From: Rubrivivax rivuli
GTDB lineage: Bacteria; Pseudomonadota; Gammaproteobacteria; Burkholderiales; Burkholderiaceae_C
Reading direction: 5' to 3'
NCBI RefSeq assembly: GCF_004016505.1
Contig: NZ_SACR01000004.1
Coordinates: forward strand, 310,001 to 374,000
Length of the DNA: 64,000 bases
Shown: piece after piece, positions 17,188 to 28,585 of the stretch
Position numbering within the stretch: position 1 is the first letter of the stretch
Layout of the letters: every line of letters starts with the position of its first letter
Notes under the pieces: generated by a model
The model's database searches: none
Told to the model about the DNA's origin: nothing
What the model saw: the letters and a program-made list of their open reading frames with translations, nothing else
Position numbers and translations under genes: made by a program

Positions 17188-17721
17188 ATGCGACTCACCA
17201 CCAAGGGCCGTTTTGCCGTCACCGCCATGATCGACCTGGCCCTGCGCTCCAACGCAGGCCCGGTGGCGCTGGCCGCGATCAGCCAGCGCCAGCAGATCTC
17301 GCTGTCCTACCTGGAGCAGCTGTTCGGCAAGCTGCGCCGCCACGAACTGGTGGAAAGCACCCGCGGCCCCGGCGGCGGCTACTCGCTGGGCCGCGCCGCC
17401 GGCGAGATCACCGTCGCGGACATCATCGTGGCGGTGGACGAGCCCATCGACGCCACCGGCTGCGCCGGCAAGGAAGGCTGCATGGGCGAAGACAGCGGCA
17501 AGTGCATGACGCACGACCTCTGGGCCAGCCTGAACACCAAGATGATCGAGTACCTCGATTCCATCTCGCTGCAGAAGCTGGTGGACGAGCAGCTGGCCAA
17601 GGGCGTCTCCATCGACGCTGCCCCCATCAAGCGCGCCATCAGCAGCGTGCCGGTGGTCAAGCCCATCAAGGTGACGGCCCCGAATTCGGTGTTTGCCCTC
17701 GGCACCGCCCTGACGAAGTAA
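17188..17721 (+). CDS. iscR: Fe-S cluster-sensing repressor IscR
   Basis: A 177-residue Rrf2-family regulator. [19 protein letters not shown] opens the winged helix-turn-helix (recognition helix about 28-40, [16 protein letters not shown]). The [2Fe-2S] ligands are in [24 protein letters not shown]: three cysteines plus the histidine that sets IscR apart from other Rrf2 proteins. First gene of the isc operon, 21 bases before iscS, and likely autoregulated through the upstream site. Confidence 0.97.
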   Translation: MRLTTKGRFAVTAMIDLALRSNAGPVALAAISQRQQISLSYLEQLFGKLRRHELVESTRGPGGGYSLGRAAGEITVADIIVAVDEPIDATGCAGKEGCMGEDSGKCMTHDLWASLNTKMIEYLDSISLQKLVDEQLAKGVSIDAAPIKRAISSVPVVKPIKVTAPNSVFALGTALTK

Positions 17722-17742
17722 CCCCAGCGACGAGCCCCTGCG

Positions 17743-18957
17743 ATGACCCCGCATTTCCCGATCTACCTCGACTACGGCGCCACCACCCCCTGCGACCCGC
17801 GCGTCGTCGACGCCATGATTCCCTGGTTGCGCGAACATTTCGGCAACCCTGCCAGCCGCAGCCACGCCTGGGGCTGGGAGGCCGAAGCCGCCGTCGAGAA
17901 GGCGCGCGGCCAGGTCGCCAGCCTGATCAATGCCGACCCGCGCGAGATCGTCTGGACCAGCGGCGCCACCGAGTCCATCAACCTCGCCATCAAGGGCGCG
18001 GCGCACTTCTACGCCAGCCGCGGCAAGCACCTCATCACGCTGAAGACCGAGCACAAGGCCACGCTGGACACCATGCGCGAGCTGGAGCGCCAGGGCTTCG
18101 AGGTGAGCTACCTCGACGTGCAGGAGAACGGCCTGCTCGACCTGGACAAGTTCAAGGACACGCTGCGCAAGGACACCATCCTCGTCTCGGTGCTGATGGT
18201 GAACAACGAGATCGGCGTCATCCAGGACATCCCGGCGATTGGCGCGATGTGCCGTGAGCGCGGCATCGTCTTCCACGTCGACGGCGCCCAGGCCACGGGC
18301 AAGGTGGCCATCGACATGAACGCGCTGCCCATCGACCTGTTCAGCATGTCGGCGCACAAGACCTACGGGCCCAAGGGCCAGGGCGCCCTGTACGTGCGCC
18401 GCAAGCCCCGTGTGCGCCTGGAAGCGCAGATGCACGGCGGTGGCCACGAGCGCGGCATGCGCAGCGGCACGCTGCCCACGCACCAGATCGTGGGCATGGG
18501 CGAGGCCTTCGCCATCGCGCAGGCCGAGATGCCGGCCGAGCTGGAACGCATCCGCGGCCTGCAGCAGCGCCTGCTGGACGGCATCAGCACCATCGAGCAG
18601 GTGTTCATCAACGGCGACCTCGAGCGCCGCGTGCCGCACAACCTGAACGCGAGCTTCAACTTCGTGGAGGGCGAGAGCCTGATCATGGGCGTGAAGGGCA
18701 TCGCCGTGAGTTCGGGCAGCGCCTGCACCAGCGCCAGCCTGGAACCCAGCTACGTGCTGCGCGCCCTGGGCCGCAGCGACGAACTCGCGCACAGCAGCCT
18801 GCGCATGACCATCGGCCGCTTCACCACGGCCGAGGAGATCGATTACGCCGTCAGCACGCTGCAGGCCAACGTGGGCAAGCTGCGCGACCTCTCGCCCTTG
18901 TGGGAGATGTTCAAGGACGGCGTCGACCTCAGCACCATCCAGTGGGCGGCGCACTGA
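17743..18957 (+). CDS. iscS: Cysteine desulfurase IscS
   Basis: A 404-residue PLP enzyme that takes sulfur from cysteine for Fe-S assembly and tRNA thiolation. The PLP lysine is in [10 protein letters not shown] (Lys206). The persulfide cysteine is in [21 protein letters not shown] (Cys328), the long-loop signature of group I enzymes. The C-terminus [22 protein letters not shown] matches the IscU/frataxin-contacting tail of IscS. Confidence 0.98.
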   Translation: MTPHFPIYLDYGATTPCDPRVVDAMIPWLREHFGNPASRSHAWGWEAEAAVEKARGQVASLINADPREIVWTSGATESINLAIKGAAHFYASRGKHLITLKTEHKATLDTMRELERQGFEVSYLDVQENGLLDLDKFKDTLRKDTILVSVLMVNNEIGVIQDIPAIGAMCRERGIVFHVDGAQATGKVAIDMNALPIDLFSMSAHKTYGPKGQGALYVRRKPRVRLEAQMHGGGHERGMRSGTLPTHQIVGMGEAFAIAQAEMPAELERIRGLQQRLLDGISTIEQVFINGDLERRVPHNLNASFNFVEGESLIMGVKGIAVSSGSACTSASLEPSYVLRALGRSDELAHSSLRMTIGRFTTAEEIDYAVSTLQANVGKLRDLSPLWEMFKDGVDLSTIQWAAH

Positions 18958-18991
18958 AGCACGCCCGCAGAACAACCAAGGAGTACACACC

Positions 18992-19402
18992 ATGGCCTAC
19001 AGCGAAAAAGTCGTTGAGCACTACGAGAACCCCCGCAACGTCGGCAGCTTCGACAAGGGCGACGACACGGTCGGCACCGGCATGGTCGGCGCACCGGCCT
19101 GCGGCGACGTGATGAAGCTGCAGATCAAGGTCAACCCCGAAACCGGCCTCATCGAGGACGCGCGCTTCAAGACCTACGGCTGCGGCTCGGCCATCGCCTC
19201 CAGCTCGCTCGTCACAGAGTGGGTCAAGGGCAAGACCCTGGACGAGGCCGTGGCGATCAAGAACACGCAGATCGCCGAAGAGCTGGCGCTGCCGCCGGTG
19301 AAGATCCACTGCAGCATCCTGGCCGAAGACGCCATCAAGGCCGCCGTGGACGACTACAAATCGCGGCACGGCCAGGCCACGGGCACGGCTGCATCGCACT
19401 GA
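18992..19402 (+). CDS. iscU: Fe-S cluster scaffold IscU
   Basis: A 136-residue scaffold on which new clusters form. The cluster ligands are present: ACGDV (first Cys with the adjacent Asp), YGCGSAIASSS (second Cys) and KIHCSILAEDA (third Cys). The HscA-recognition motif is in LPPVKIHC. The start MAYSEKVVEHYENPRNVGSFD is standard. AAGGAG lies 11 bases ahead of the ATG. Confidence 0.98.
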   Translation: MAYSEKVVEHYENPRNVGSFDKGDDTVGTGMVGAPACGDVMKLQIKVNPETGLIEDARFKTYGCGSAIASSSLVTEWVKGKTLDEAVAIKNTQIAEELALPPVKIHCSILAEDAIKAAVDDYKSRHGQATGTAASH

Positions 19403-19414
19403 AGCAGTCTGGAA

Positions 19415-19738
19415 ATGGCAGTCACCCTGACCGAAGCCGCCGCGCGGCACGTCACACGCTACCTGGGCCGCCGCGGCAAGGGCGTGGGCGTGCGCCTGGG
19501 CGTGAAGACCACGGGCTGCTCGGGCCTGGCCTACAAGCTCGAGTACGCCGACGACGTGGCGCCTGAAGACGTGATCTTCGAAGACCACGGCGTGAAGGTG
19601 CTGATCGACCCGAAGAGCCTGCCCTACCTCGACGGCACCGAACTCGACTTTGTGCGCGAAGGCCTGAACGAAGGCTTCAAGTTCCACAACCCGCGCGAGA
19701 AAGACCGCTGCGGCTGCGGCGAGTCCTTCCGGGTCTAG
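19415..19738 (+). CDS. iscA: A-type Fe-S carrier IscA
   Basis: A 107-residue HesB/IscA protein: [17 protein letters not shown], with ligand cysteines in [15 protein letters not shown] and the C-terminal CGCGESF. It carries clusters from IscU to target apoproteins. It starts 12 bases after iscU and is followed by a strong hairpin before hscB. Confidence 0.97.
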   Translation: MAVTLTEAAARHVTRYLGRRGKGVGVRLGVKTTGCSGLAYKLEYADDVAPEDVIFEDHGVKVLIDPKSLPYLDGTELDFVREGLNEGFKFHNPREKDRCGCGESFRV

Positions 19739-19756
19739 ACCTTTCCAGAGCCCTCA

Positions 19757-19790
19757 GGCAACGGGCGCGGCCGACCAGCCGCGCCTTGCC
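19757..19790 (+). terminator. Attenuator-like hairpin between iscA and hscB
   Basis: GGCAA, a two-base bulge, then GGCGCGGC (19764-19771) pairs with GCCGCGCC (19778-19785) and TTGCC (19786-19790), loop CGACCA. GTTTC follows and runs into the hscB start region. It resembles a weak Rho-independent terminator and probably lowers transcription of hscB-hscA-fdx relative to iscRSUA, or marks a processing site. Confidence 0.6.
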
Positions 19791-19804
19791 GTTTCATGCG
19801 AGCC

Positions 19805-20329
19805 ATGCACCTCAGCGACGATCACTTCACGCTCTTCGGCCTGCCGCCGCGGCAGGCCCTGGACCGTGCCGATCTCGACGCGCGCCGCCGCGAGCTGCAG
19901 GCCCAGGTGCACCCCGATCGCTTCGCGCACGAGGGCGCGGCTGCGCAGCGCCTGGCCATGCAGTGGGCGGTGCGTGTCAACGAGGCCTACGCCTGCCTGA
20001 AGGACCCGCTGAGCCGCGCCGCCTACCTGTGCGAGCTGCGCGGCGTGGCCATCGACGCCGAGCGCAACACCGCGATGCCCGGCGCCTTCCTGATGCAGCA
20101 GATGGCCTGGCGCGAGGCGCTGGACGACGCTGCCGACGCGCCCGCCGTCGAGCGCCTGGACGCCGAGGTGGCCGCGCAGCAGAAGCGTGACCTCGAGGCC
20201 CTGGCCGTGCTGCTGGACGAGAAGAACGACACCCCGGCCTCCGCGGCGCAGGTGCGCGCGCTGATGTTCGTGGCGCGCTTCCGCCAGGACATCGCCCGCC
20301 GCCTCGACACCCTGGACCCGACCCGCTGA
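19805..20329 (+). CDS. hscB: Fe-S assembly co-chaperone HscB
   Basis: A 174-residue J-type co-chaperone. HPDRF near residue 36 is the J-domain tripeptide that stimulates HscA. The C-terminal three-helix domain (about 90-170), which binds IscU, has the usual spacing. The start at 19805 ([14 protein letters not shown]) agrees best with family N-termini; an in-frame ATG at 19796 would add three residues. Neither has a good ribosome site, and the start sits at the foot of the preceding hairpin. Confidence 0.93.
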   Translation: MHLSDDHFTLFGLPPRQALDRADLDARRRELQAQVHPDRFAHEGAAAQRLAMQWAVRVNEAYACLKDPLSRAAYLCELRGVAIDAERNTAMPGAFLMQQMAWREALDDAADAPAVERLDAEVAAQQKRDLEALAVLLDEKNDTPASAAQVRALMFVARFRQDIARRLDTLDPTR

Positions 20330-20375
20330 GCGCCTCGCGCGCCGCCCGAAGAGAAGCCTGAAAAGAAGAACACCG

Positions 20376-22235
20376 ATGGCCCTGCTACAGATCTCCGAAC
20401 CCGGCCAGGCGCCGGACCCGCACCAGCGCCGCATCGCCGTGGGCATCGACCTCGGCACCACGCACTCGCTGGTGGCGGCCGTGCGCCACGGCGTGGCTGA
20501 TTGCCTGCCCGATGCCCAGGGCCGGCTGCTGCTGCCCTCGGCCGTGCGCTACCTGCCTGGCGGCCGGCGGCAGATCGGCGCCGAGGCGCTGGCTGCGCAG
20601 GCCGAAGACCCGGAGAACACGCTGGTCTCCGTCAAGCGTTTCATGGGCCGCAAGCTGGCCGACGTGGCCGGCACCGAGAAGCTGCCCTACCGCTTCGTCG
20701 ATGGCGCCGGCATGCTGGCCATCAGCACGCGCGAGGGCGACAAGTCGCCGGTGGAAGTCAGCGCCGAGATCCTGGCCGCGCTGCGCCAACGTGCTGAAGA
20801 CACCTTCGACACCGACGAGATCTTCGGCGCCGTCATCACGGTGCCGGCCTACTTCGACGACGCGCAGCGCCAGGCCACGAAAGACGCCGCGCAACTCGCC
20901 GGCCTGAACGTGCTGCGCCTGATCAGCGAGCCCACGGCCGCGGCCGTGGCCTACGGGCTGGACAACGCCAGCGAGGGCCTCTACGCCGTCTACGACCTGG
21001 GCGGCGGCACCTTCGACATCAGCCTGCTGCGCCTGACGCGCGGCGTCTTCGAGGTGGTGGCCACGGGCGGCGATGCGGCGCTGGGCGGTGACGACATCGA
21101 CCACGCCTTGGCCGACTGGGCCCTGGCCCAGGCCGGCGTACGCGCCGACAGCCCGCACGACAAGCGCGCTGCGCTGGTGGCCGCCCGGGCCGCCAAGGAA
21201 GCGCTGAGCAGCACCGACAGCACGCCCTGGCGCGCTGAGCTGGCCGGCGGCACCGCCGAAGTGGCCGTGAGCCGCGCGCAACTGGAAGCGCTGGCGCGCC
21301 CGCTGATCGACCGCACGCTGGCCGCCGTGCGCAAGGTGCTGCGCGACGCGCAGGTGGCGCGCGACGAGGTGCAGGGCGTGGTGATGGTGGGTGGCAGCAC
21401 GCGCATGCCGGCCGTGCGCCATGCCGTGAGCGAGCTGTTCGGCCGCGAAGTGTTGACCAACGTGAACCCCGACGAGGTGGTGGCCATCGGCGCCGCCATC
21501 CAGGCCAATGCGCTGGCTGGCAATGCGCAAGATGGCGAGCTTCTGTTGCTCGACGTCATCGCGCTGAGCCTGGGCCTGGAGACCATGGGCGGCCTGGTCG
21601 AGCGCGTGATCGAGCGCAACACCACCATCCCTGTGGCCAAGGCGCAGGAATTCACCACCTTCAAGGACGGCCAGACCGCGATGGCCATCCACGTGCTGCA
21701 GGGCGAACGCGATCTGGTCAGCGAGTGCCGCAGCCTGGCGCGCTTCGAACTGCGCGGCATCCCGCCCCTGGTGGCCGGCGCGGCGCGCATCCGCGTGACC
21801 TTCCAGGTCGATGCCGATGGCCTGCTGAGCGTCAGCGCCCGCGAACTCACCAGTGGCGTGGAAGCCGCCGTCACCGTCAAGCCGAGTTACGGCCTGGCCG
21901 ACGACCAGATCGCGCAGATGCTGAAAGACGGCTTCGCCCACGCCGAGGGCGACATGGCCGCACGCAAGCTGCGCGAGGCGCGTGTGGAGGCCGAACGCAT
22001 GGTGCTGGCCACCCGCGCCGCACTGGCGGCCGATGGCGCGCTGCTGAACGGGGCCGAACGCCAGGCCGTGGAGGCCTTGATCGCCGCCACCGCGCAGGCC
22101 GCCCAAGGCGACAACGCCGACACCATCGAAGCCGCCGTGGAAGCCCTGGCCGAGGGCACCGAAGCCTTCGCCGCCGCCCGCATGAACCAAGGCATCCGCC
22201 AGGCCCTGGCCGGGCGCAGCCTCGACGACATCTGA
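20376..22235 (+). CDS. hscA: Fe-S assembly chaperone HscA (Hsp70 family)
   Basis: A 619-residue specialised Hsp70. The ATPase domain (about 15-390) has the phosphate loop [13 protein letters not shown], the second phosphate motif [15 protein letters not shown] and the adenosine motif [14 protein letters not shown]. The substrate domain (about 395-515) and helical lid follow. Compared with DnaK it has a short C-terminus without the EEVD-like tail, as usual for HscA. With HscB it releases clusters from IscU. Confidence 0.97.
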   Translation: MALLQISEPGQAPDPHQRRIAVGIDLGTTHSLVAAVRHGVADCLPDAQGRLLLPSAVRYLPGGRRQIGAEALAAQAEDPENTLVSVKRFMGRKLADVAGTEKLPYRFVDGAGMLAISTREGDKSPVEVSAEILAALRQRAEDTFDTDEIFGAVITVPAYFDDAQRQATKDAAQLAGLNVLRLISEPTAAAVAYGLDNASEGLYAVYDLGGGTFDISLLRLTRGVFEVVATGGDAALGGDDIDHALADWALAQAGVRADSPHDKRAALVAARAAKEALSSTDSTPWRAELAGGTAEVAVSRAQLEALARPLIDRTLAAVRKVLRDAQVARDEVQGVVMVGGSTRMPAVRHAVSELFGREVLTNVNPDEVVAIGAAIQANALAGNAQDGELLLLDVIALSLGLETMGGLVERVIERNTTIPVAKAQEFTTFKDGQTAMAIHVLQGERDLVSECRSLARFELRGIPPLVAGAARIRVTFQVDADGLLSVSARELTSGVEAAVTVKPSYGLADDQIAQMLKDGFAHAEGDMAARKLREARVEAERMVLATRAALAADGALLNGAERQAVEALIAATAQAAQGDNADTIEAAVEALAEGTEAFAAARMNQGIRQALAGRSLDDI

Positions 22236-22253
22236 CCCGATCCAGCCGCCGCC

Positions 22254-22592
22254 ATGCCCGTCATCCGCATCCTGCCCCACGCCACGCTTTGCCCCGAAGG
22301 TGGCAGCATCCAGGCGCCAGCCGGCACCTCGCTGTGCGAAGCCTTGCTCGAAAACGGCATCGCCATCGAACACGCCTGCGACATGAGCAGCGCCTGCACC
22401 ACCTGCCACGTGGTGGTGAAGGAAGGCTTCAATTCGCTGGGCGAGATGGACGAAAGCGAAGAAGACCTGCTCGACCGCGCCTGGGGCCTGGCGCCCACCT
22501 CGCGCCTGAGCTGTCAGGCCATCCTGTCGAACCAGGACGTGACGATCGAGATCCCGAAGTACACGATCAACCACGCCCGCGAAAACCACTGA
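22254..22592 (+). CDS. fdx: ISC-type [2Fe-2S] ferredoxin
   Basis: A 112-residue adrenodoxin-type ferredoxin. The ligands are CDMSSACTTC (C-X5-C-X2-C, starting near residue 42) and a fourth cysteine in RLSCQAIL. It supplies electrons for cluster assembly. It is the last isc gene here; iscX, which follows in many relatives, is absent. Confidence 0.97.
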   Translation: MPVIRILPHATLCPEGGSIQAPAGTSLCEALLENGIAIEHACDMSSACTTCHVVVKEGFNSLGEMDESEEDLLDRAWGLAPTSRLSCQAILSNQDVTIEIPKYTINHARENH

Positions 22593-22652
22593 GCGCCCGC
22601 TTGCGGCGCGGTGGCGCACCAAGGACGTACGGCGCCTGGGGCTGCTGCACCA

Positions 22653-22740
22653 AAAAAAGAACCCCCTCGGCTTGCGCCGAGGAGGTTGGACCAGGGCTCA
22701 TGCCCCTGCTGAGGAGATAGACAGACACTCGAAAGTGCCG
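22653..22740 (-). ncRNA. Candidate sigma-54-dependent small RNA with three stem-loops
   Basis: An unannotated transcript of about 88 nt predicted on the minus strand between fdx and tsaD. Just 11-12 bases after a near-consensus -24/-12 promoter comes stem-loop 1, GGCACT-TTCG-AGTGTC (22739-22724), with a UUCG tetraloop. A single-stranded linker containing TCTCCTC follows (22723-22709), then stem-loop 2, CAGGG...CCCTG (about 22708-22692). Next is an ACCTCCT segment. Stem-loop 3 is CCTCGGC-GCAA-GCCGAGG (22682-22665) followed by TTCTTTTTTT, a textbook Rho-independent terminator. The T run exists only for the minus strand, where no gene ends, so it cannot belong to the isc operon. The CTCCTC stretches are complementary to Shine-Dalgarno sequences, which suggests translational repression. 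No known family is recognised. Confidence 0.68.
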
Positions 22741-22750
22741 AGCAGGCTTA

Positions 22751-22767
22751 CGCAAGCCCTGTGCCAG
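22751..22767 (-). promoter_or_regulatory. Sigma-54 (RpoN) promoter, -24/-12 element
   Basis: The minus strand reads CTGGCACAGGGCTTGCG. Against the consensus YTGGCACGRNNNTTGCW it matches all but two positions, including TGGCAC and TTGC with the exact GG-N10-GC spacing. The predicted start near 22740 falls at the base of the first stem-loop of the candidate small RNA. No NtrC-type enhancer was recognised upstream, which lies inside tsaD. Confidence 0.65.
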
Positions 22768-22805
22768 CGTTTCTGCCGTTCGCCGAGTTGCTGCCCGCCC
22801 CCGCC

Positions 22806-23849
22806 ATGAAAGTCCTGGGTTTCGAGTCTTCCTGCGACGAAACGGGCGTGGCCCTGGTCGAAACCCGCCCGGGCGGCGTACCGCGCCTGCTGGCCGAGGC
22901 GCTGTACAGCCAGGTCGACATGCACGCGGCCTATGGGGGCGTGGTGCCGGAACTGGCCTCCCGCGACCACATCCGTCGCGTGCTGCCTTTGGCGCGCCAG
23001 GTGATGGCGCAGGCCGGCTTCGGCCTGGCTGAGGTGGACCTGATCGCCTACACCCGCGGGCCGGGCCTGGCCGGTGCGCTACTGGTCGGCGCGGGGGTGG
23101 CGGTGGCGCTGGCCGCGGCGCTGGGCAAACCGGCCTTGGGCATCCACCACCTCGAAGGCCACCTGCTGTCACCCTTTCTCGCCACGGCGGAAGAGGGCGG
23201 GGCGCCCGAGTTTCCCTTCATCGCGCTGCTGGTCTCGGGTGGCCACACGCAGCTGATGCAGGTGGAGGGCGTAGGCCGCTACACGCTGCTGGGCGAAACC
23301 ATCGACGACGCCGCTGGTGAAGCCTTCGACAAGAGCGCCAAGCTGATGGGACTGGGCTACCCCGGCGGGCCGGCGCTTTCTCGGCTGGCCGAAGGCGGCA
23401 ACCCGGCAGCCTTTGCGCTACCGCGGCCGCTGCTGCACAGCGGCGATCTCGATTTCAGCTTTGCCGGCCTGAAGACGGCTGTGATGACGCAGCACCGCAA
23501 GCTGGGCCCCGCCCCTGGGCCGCAGCCGCTGGCCGACCTGGCCGCCAGCACGCAGGCGGCCATTGTGGACGTGCTGGTGGCCAAGGCGCTCAAGGCTTTG
23601 AAGACGACTGGCGCGCGGCGGCTGGTCGTGGCTGGCGGCGTGGGTGCCAACCGGCGCCTGCGGGAGCAGCTCAATGCCGGGGCGGCCCGGCTGCGCGCCC
23701 GGGTGCACTACCCGCCGCTGGCGCTGTGCACCGACAACGGCGCCATGATCGCCCTGGCCGCCGCGCTGCGCCTGCAGCACGGCCTGGCCGAAGGGCAGAC
23801 CGAGGGCGCCTTCGACGTGCGGCCCCGCTGGCCGCTGGACGCGATCTAG
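22806..23849 (+). CDS. tsaD: tRNA threonylcarbamoyladenosine transferase TsaD
   Basis: A 347-residue ASKHA-fold enzyme that, with TsaB and TsaE, adds threonylcarbamoyl to A37 of ANN-decoding tRNAs. [19 protein letters not shown] starts at ATG 22806; a GTG at 22761 would add 15 residues without homology. The metal-binding [10 protein letters not shown] (two histidines), [11 protein letters not shown] and the C-terminal CTDNGAMIA are present. The predicted antisense-oriented small RNA starts only about 65 bases upstream. Confidence 0.97.
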   Translation: MKVLGFESSCDETGVALVETRPGGVPRLLAEALYSQVDMHAAYGGVVPELASRDHIRRVLPLARQVMAQAGFGLAEVDLIAYTRGPGLAGALLVGAGVAVALAAALGKPALGIHHLEGHLLSPFLATAEEGGAPEFPFIALLVSGGHTQLMQVEGVGRYTLLGETIDDAAGEAFDKSAKLMGLGYPGGPALSRLAEGGNPAAFALPRPLLHSGDLDFSFAGLKTAVMTQHRKLGPAPGPQPLADLAASTQAAIVDVLVAKALKALKTTGARRLVVAGGVGANRRLREQLNAGAARLRARVHYPPLALCTDNGAMIALAAALRLQHGLAEGQTEGAFDVRPRWPLDAI

Positions 23850-23879
23850 GCTGGTGCGGGTGACGCGCCGCCGCCGCGC

Positions 23880-23885
23880 TATACT
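23880..23885 (+). promoter_or_regulatory. Candidate -10 element for rpsO
   Basis: TATACT stands 151 bases before the rpsO start, just after the tsaD stop (23849). No convincing -35. It would give a long structured leader before rpsO. Confidence 0.45.
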
Positions 23886-23967
23886 CAGCGGTTCCTCAGC
23901 GCCGGCGTGCCGGCAAAGCGGAAAGCACGGCACCGGTCGGTTTCACTGGTGTCCGCAAGTCCAACCC

Positions 23968-24013
23968 GGAAACCGCAGGCGCCTCTTGCCATGGGTGCCA
24001 CCGTGCGGTTTCC
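23968..24013 (+). promoter_or_regulatory. Structured rpsO leader, possible S15 autoregulatory site
   Basis: GGAAACCGCA (23968-23977) pairs perfectly with TGCGGTTTCC (24004-24013); inside, GGCGCC pairs with GGTGCC around a ten-base loop. A smaller CACCGG/CTGGTG hairpin lies just upstream (about 23931-23951). The long stem ends 14 bases before the ribosome site of rpsO. S15 is known to control its own mRNA through varied leader structures in several bacterial groups; whether this is one is inference. Confidence 0.45.
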
Positions 24014-24035
24014 AAGCAAAAACCAAGGAAATCGC

Positions 24036-24305
24036 ATGACCCTCGCCACCGCCCTGAAGGCCGACATCGTCAAGGCCAACGCCCGCGGCGCCGCCGACAC
24101 CGGCAGCCCCGAAGTGCAGGTCGCCCTGCTGACCGCGCGCATCAACGAACTGACGCCGCACTTCAAGCTGCACGCCAAAGACCACCACGGCCGCCGCGGC
24201 CTGCTGAAGATGGTCAACGCGCGCAAGCGTCTGCTGGCCTACCTGAAGGACCGCGACGCCGACCGCTACACCGCGCTGATCGCCAAGCTCGGCCTGCGCA
24301 AGTAA
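24036..24305 (+). CDS. rpsO: 30S ribosomal protein S15
   Basis: An 89-residue protein with [22 protein letters not shown] and [21 protein letters not shown], the conserved rRNA-binding helices of uS15. The start ATG 24036 has AAGGA nine bases before it; the open frame extends upstream but without homology. It precedes pnp, the standard proteobacterial order. Confidence 0.98.
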   Translation: MTLATALKADIVKANARGAADTGSPEVQVALLTARINELTPHFKLHAKDHHGRRGLLKMVNARKRLLAYLKDRDADRYTALIAKLGLRK

Positions 24306-24315
24306 GTTCTCCCCG

Positions 24316-24342
24316 CACGGGGCCGACCGGTTCGGCCCCGTG
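24316..24342 (+). terminator. Terminator after rpsO
   Basis: CACGGGGCCGA (24316-24326) pairs perfectly with TCGGCCCCGTG (24332-24342) around a five-base loop, starting 11 bases after the rpsO stop. TT follows. It likely ends part of rpsO transcription, with read-through to pnp. Confidence 0.75.
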
Positions 24343-24386
24343 TTCCATCCGCTCGAACCTGAGCCAACACCGGGCCGCATTTGCTG

Positions 24387-24431
24387 TGTCATTCCAACGG
24401 CACCCCCTTGATGGGTTTCACTGGAATGGCA
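24387..24431 (+). promoter_or_regulatory. pnp leader hairpin, possible RNase III/PNPase autoregulation site
   Basis: TGTCATTCCA (24387-24396) pairs along its full length (one G-U) with TGGAATGGCA (24422-24431), enclosing ACCC/GGGT. It sits 34 bases before the pnp start. In E. coli, RNase III cuts a leader stem and PNPase then destabilises its own mRNA; a similar stem in the same place suggests the same control, which is inference. Confidence 0.5.
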
Positions 24432-24465
24432 TGACGCTGCCCACCTTCACGCAAGGAAACAACGC

Positions 24466-26772
<2,307 letters not shown>

Positions 26773-26791
26773 GCCTGAGCGCGGCCCGGGG

Positions 26792-27790
26792 ATGAACGCC
26801 ATGCGTGCGATCGAGATCCGCCAGCCCGGCGGGCCCGAGGTGCTGGTGCCGTGCGAACGGCCCAGGCCCGAGCCGCGTGCGGGTGAATTGCTGATCGCCG
26901 TGCAGGCCTCGGGCGTGAACCGCCCCGATGTGCTGCAGCGCAAGGGCCTCTACCCCATGCCGCCGGGCGTGAGTGACCTGCCGGGCCTGGAAATCGCCGG
27001 CACGGTGGCGGGTGGCTCCGCCGAAGACCTGGCTGCGGCCGGCCTGGCGCTGGGCGATGCCGTCTGCGCGCTGGTGGCCGGTGGCGGCTACGCCGAGTTC
27101 TGCGTGGCACCCGTGGGCCAGTGCCTGCCGGTGCCTCAGGGCCTGACGATGGTGCAGGCCGCCAGCCTGCCCGAGACCTTCTTCACCGTCTGGCAGAACG
27201 TCTTCCACATCGCGCGGCTGCAGGCTGGCGAAACGCTGCTGGTGCAAGGCGGCAGCAGCGGCATCGGCGTGACGGCGCTGCAACTGGCCAAGGCCTGGGG
27301 CTGCCAGGTCATCGTCACCGCGGGCAGCGATGAGAAGTGCGCCGCCTGCGTGGCGCTGGGCGCCGACCACGCCATCAACTACCGCACGCAGGACTTCGTT
27401 GCCGAGACCAAGCGCCTGACGGGTGGCAAGGGCGCCGATGTGGTGCTCGACATGGTGGCCGGCGAGTACATCGGCCGCGAACTGCAATGCATGGCCGATG
27501 ACGGCCGCCTGGCGCTGATCGCGGTGCAGGGCGGCACGGCCAGCGCCATCGACGCCGGCCTCGTGCTGCGCAAGCGCTTGAGCCTCGTGGGTTCGACGCT
27601 GCGCCCGCGTTCGGTGGCCTACAAGACCGAGCTCGCGTCGGCCCTGAAGGCCCGCGTGTGGCCCCTGATCGAAAGCGGCCGCGTGAAGCCCGTGATCCAC
27701 CAGGTGTTCCCGGCCGCGAAGGCGGCCGAGGCGCACGCGCTGATGGAATCGAGCACGCACGTCGGCAAGATCGTTCTCACCTGGACCTGA
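26792..27790 (+). CDS. NAD(P)H:quinone oxidoreductase, PIG3/QOR type zinc-free MDR
   Basis: A 332-residue medium-chain dehydrogenase/reductase. RAIEIRQPGGPEVL opens the GroES-like domain, SGVNRPDVLQRKGLYPMPPG is typical of the PIG3 subgroup, and VQGGSSGIGVTALQLAKAWG is the nucleotide-binding fold that favours NADPH. No zinc-binding cysteines are seen. The start is ATG 26792 or 26801 (three codons apart). It follows pnp by 19 bases and precedes tpiA by 12, so it may ride on their transcript. The physiological quinone or enone is unknown. Confidence 0.9.
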   Translation: MNAMRAIEIRQPGGPEVLVPCERPRPEPRAGELLIAVQASGVNRPDVLQRKGLYPMPPGVSDLPGLEIAGTVAGGSAEDLAAAGLALGDAVCALVAGGGYAEFCVAPVGQCLPVPQGLTMVQAASLPETFFTVWQNVFHIARLQAGETLLVQGGSSGIGVTALQLAKAWGCQVIVTAGSDEKCAACVALGADHAINYRTQDFVAETKRLTGGKGADVVLDMVAGEYIGRELQCMADDGRLALIAVQGGTASAIDAGLVLRKRLSLVGSTLRPRSVAYKTELASALKARVWPLIESGRVKPVIHQVFPAAKAAEAHALMESSTHVGKIVLTWT

Positions 27791-27802
27791 AGGAGCAGCC
27801 GC

Positions 27803-28561
27803 ATGCGACGCACGCTCGTGGTGGGCAACTGGAAGATGCACGGCAGCCGTCCGGCCAACGCCGAACTGCTGGCCGGCCTGCTGGCCGCGCGGCCCTACAC
27901 GGCCGATGTGGCGGTGTGCGTGCCGGCCGTGTTCCTGACCGAAACCGCGGCCACGCTGGCCGGCAGCGACATCCGCTGGGGCGCGCAAGACGTCTCGGCC
28001 CACGAGCAGGGCGCCTACACCGGTGAAATCTCCGCCGGCATGCTTCACGAGTGCGGCTGCCGCTACGCCATCGTCGGCCACAGCGAGCGCCGTGCCTACC
28101 ACGCCGAAAGCGATGCGCTCGTGGCGCAGAAGGCCCAGGCCGCCTTGGCCCGGGGCGTGACGCCCATCGTCTGCGTGGGCGAGACGCTGGCCGAGCGTGA
28201 AGCCGGCCAGACCGAGGTGGTGGTCAAGCGCCAGCTCTCGGCCGTCATCCACCAGCTGGCGCACTGTGCCGCCGAGATGGTGGTGGCCTACGAACCCGTG
28301 TGGGCCATCGGCACCGGCCGCACCGCCAGCCCCGAGCAGGCGCAGGCCGTGCACGCCGTGCTGCGGGCGCAGCTGCAGGCGGCCACGGGGCGCGCCGACA
28401 CCATGAAGATCCTCTACGGCGGCAGCGTCAAGCCCGACAACGCGGCCACGCTCTTCGCCCAGCCCGACATCGACGGCGGGCTCATCGGCGGCGCCGCATT
28501 GAAGGCCGCCGACTTCATCGCCATCTGCCGTGCCGCCCCTGCGCGCGCCGGCACCTCTTGA
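27803..28561 (+). CDS. tpiA: Triosephosphate isomerase
   Basis: A 252-residue TIM barrel. Catalytic residues are visible: Lys in VGNWKMHG, His in [10 protein letters not shown] and Glu in [12 protein letters not shown], with the phosphate loop [10 protein letters not shown]. It interconverts dihydroxyacetone phosphate and glyceraldehyde 3-phosphate. AAGGAG precedes the ATG. It is followed by secG 24 bases later, a common betaproteobacterial order. Confidence 0.98.
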   Translation: MRRTLVVGNWKMHGSRPANAELLAGLLAARPYTADVAVCVPAVFLTETAATLAGSDIRWGAQDVSAHEQGAYTGEISAGMLHECGCRYAIVGHSERRAYHAESDALVAQKAQAALARGVTPIVCVGETLAEREAGQTEVVVKRQLSAVIHQLAHCAAEMVVAYEPVWAIGTGRTASPEQAQAVHAVLRAQLQAATGRADTMKILYGGSVKPDNAATLFAQPDIDGGLIGGAALKAADFIAICRAAPARAGTS

Positions 28562-28585
28562 TTCGATTCCCGGAGTTTTTTCATC

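Noticed and set aside
22768-22950. NtrC-type enhancer (GCAC...GTGC) upstream of the candidate small RNA
   Set aside because: Only isolated half-sites inside tsaD with wrong spacing; not enough to call an activator site.
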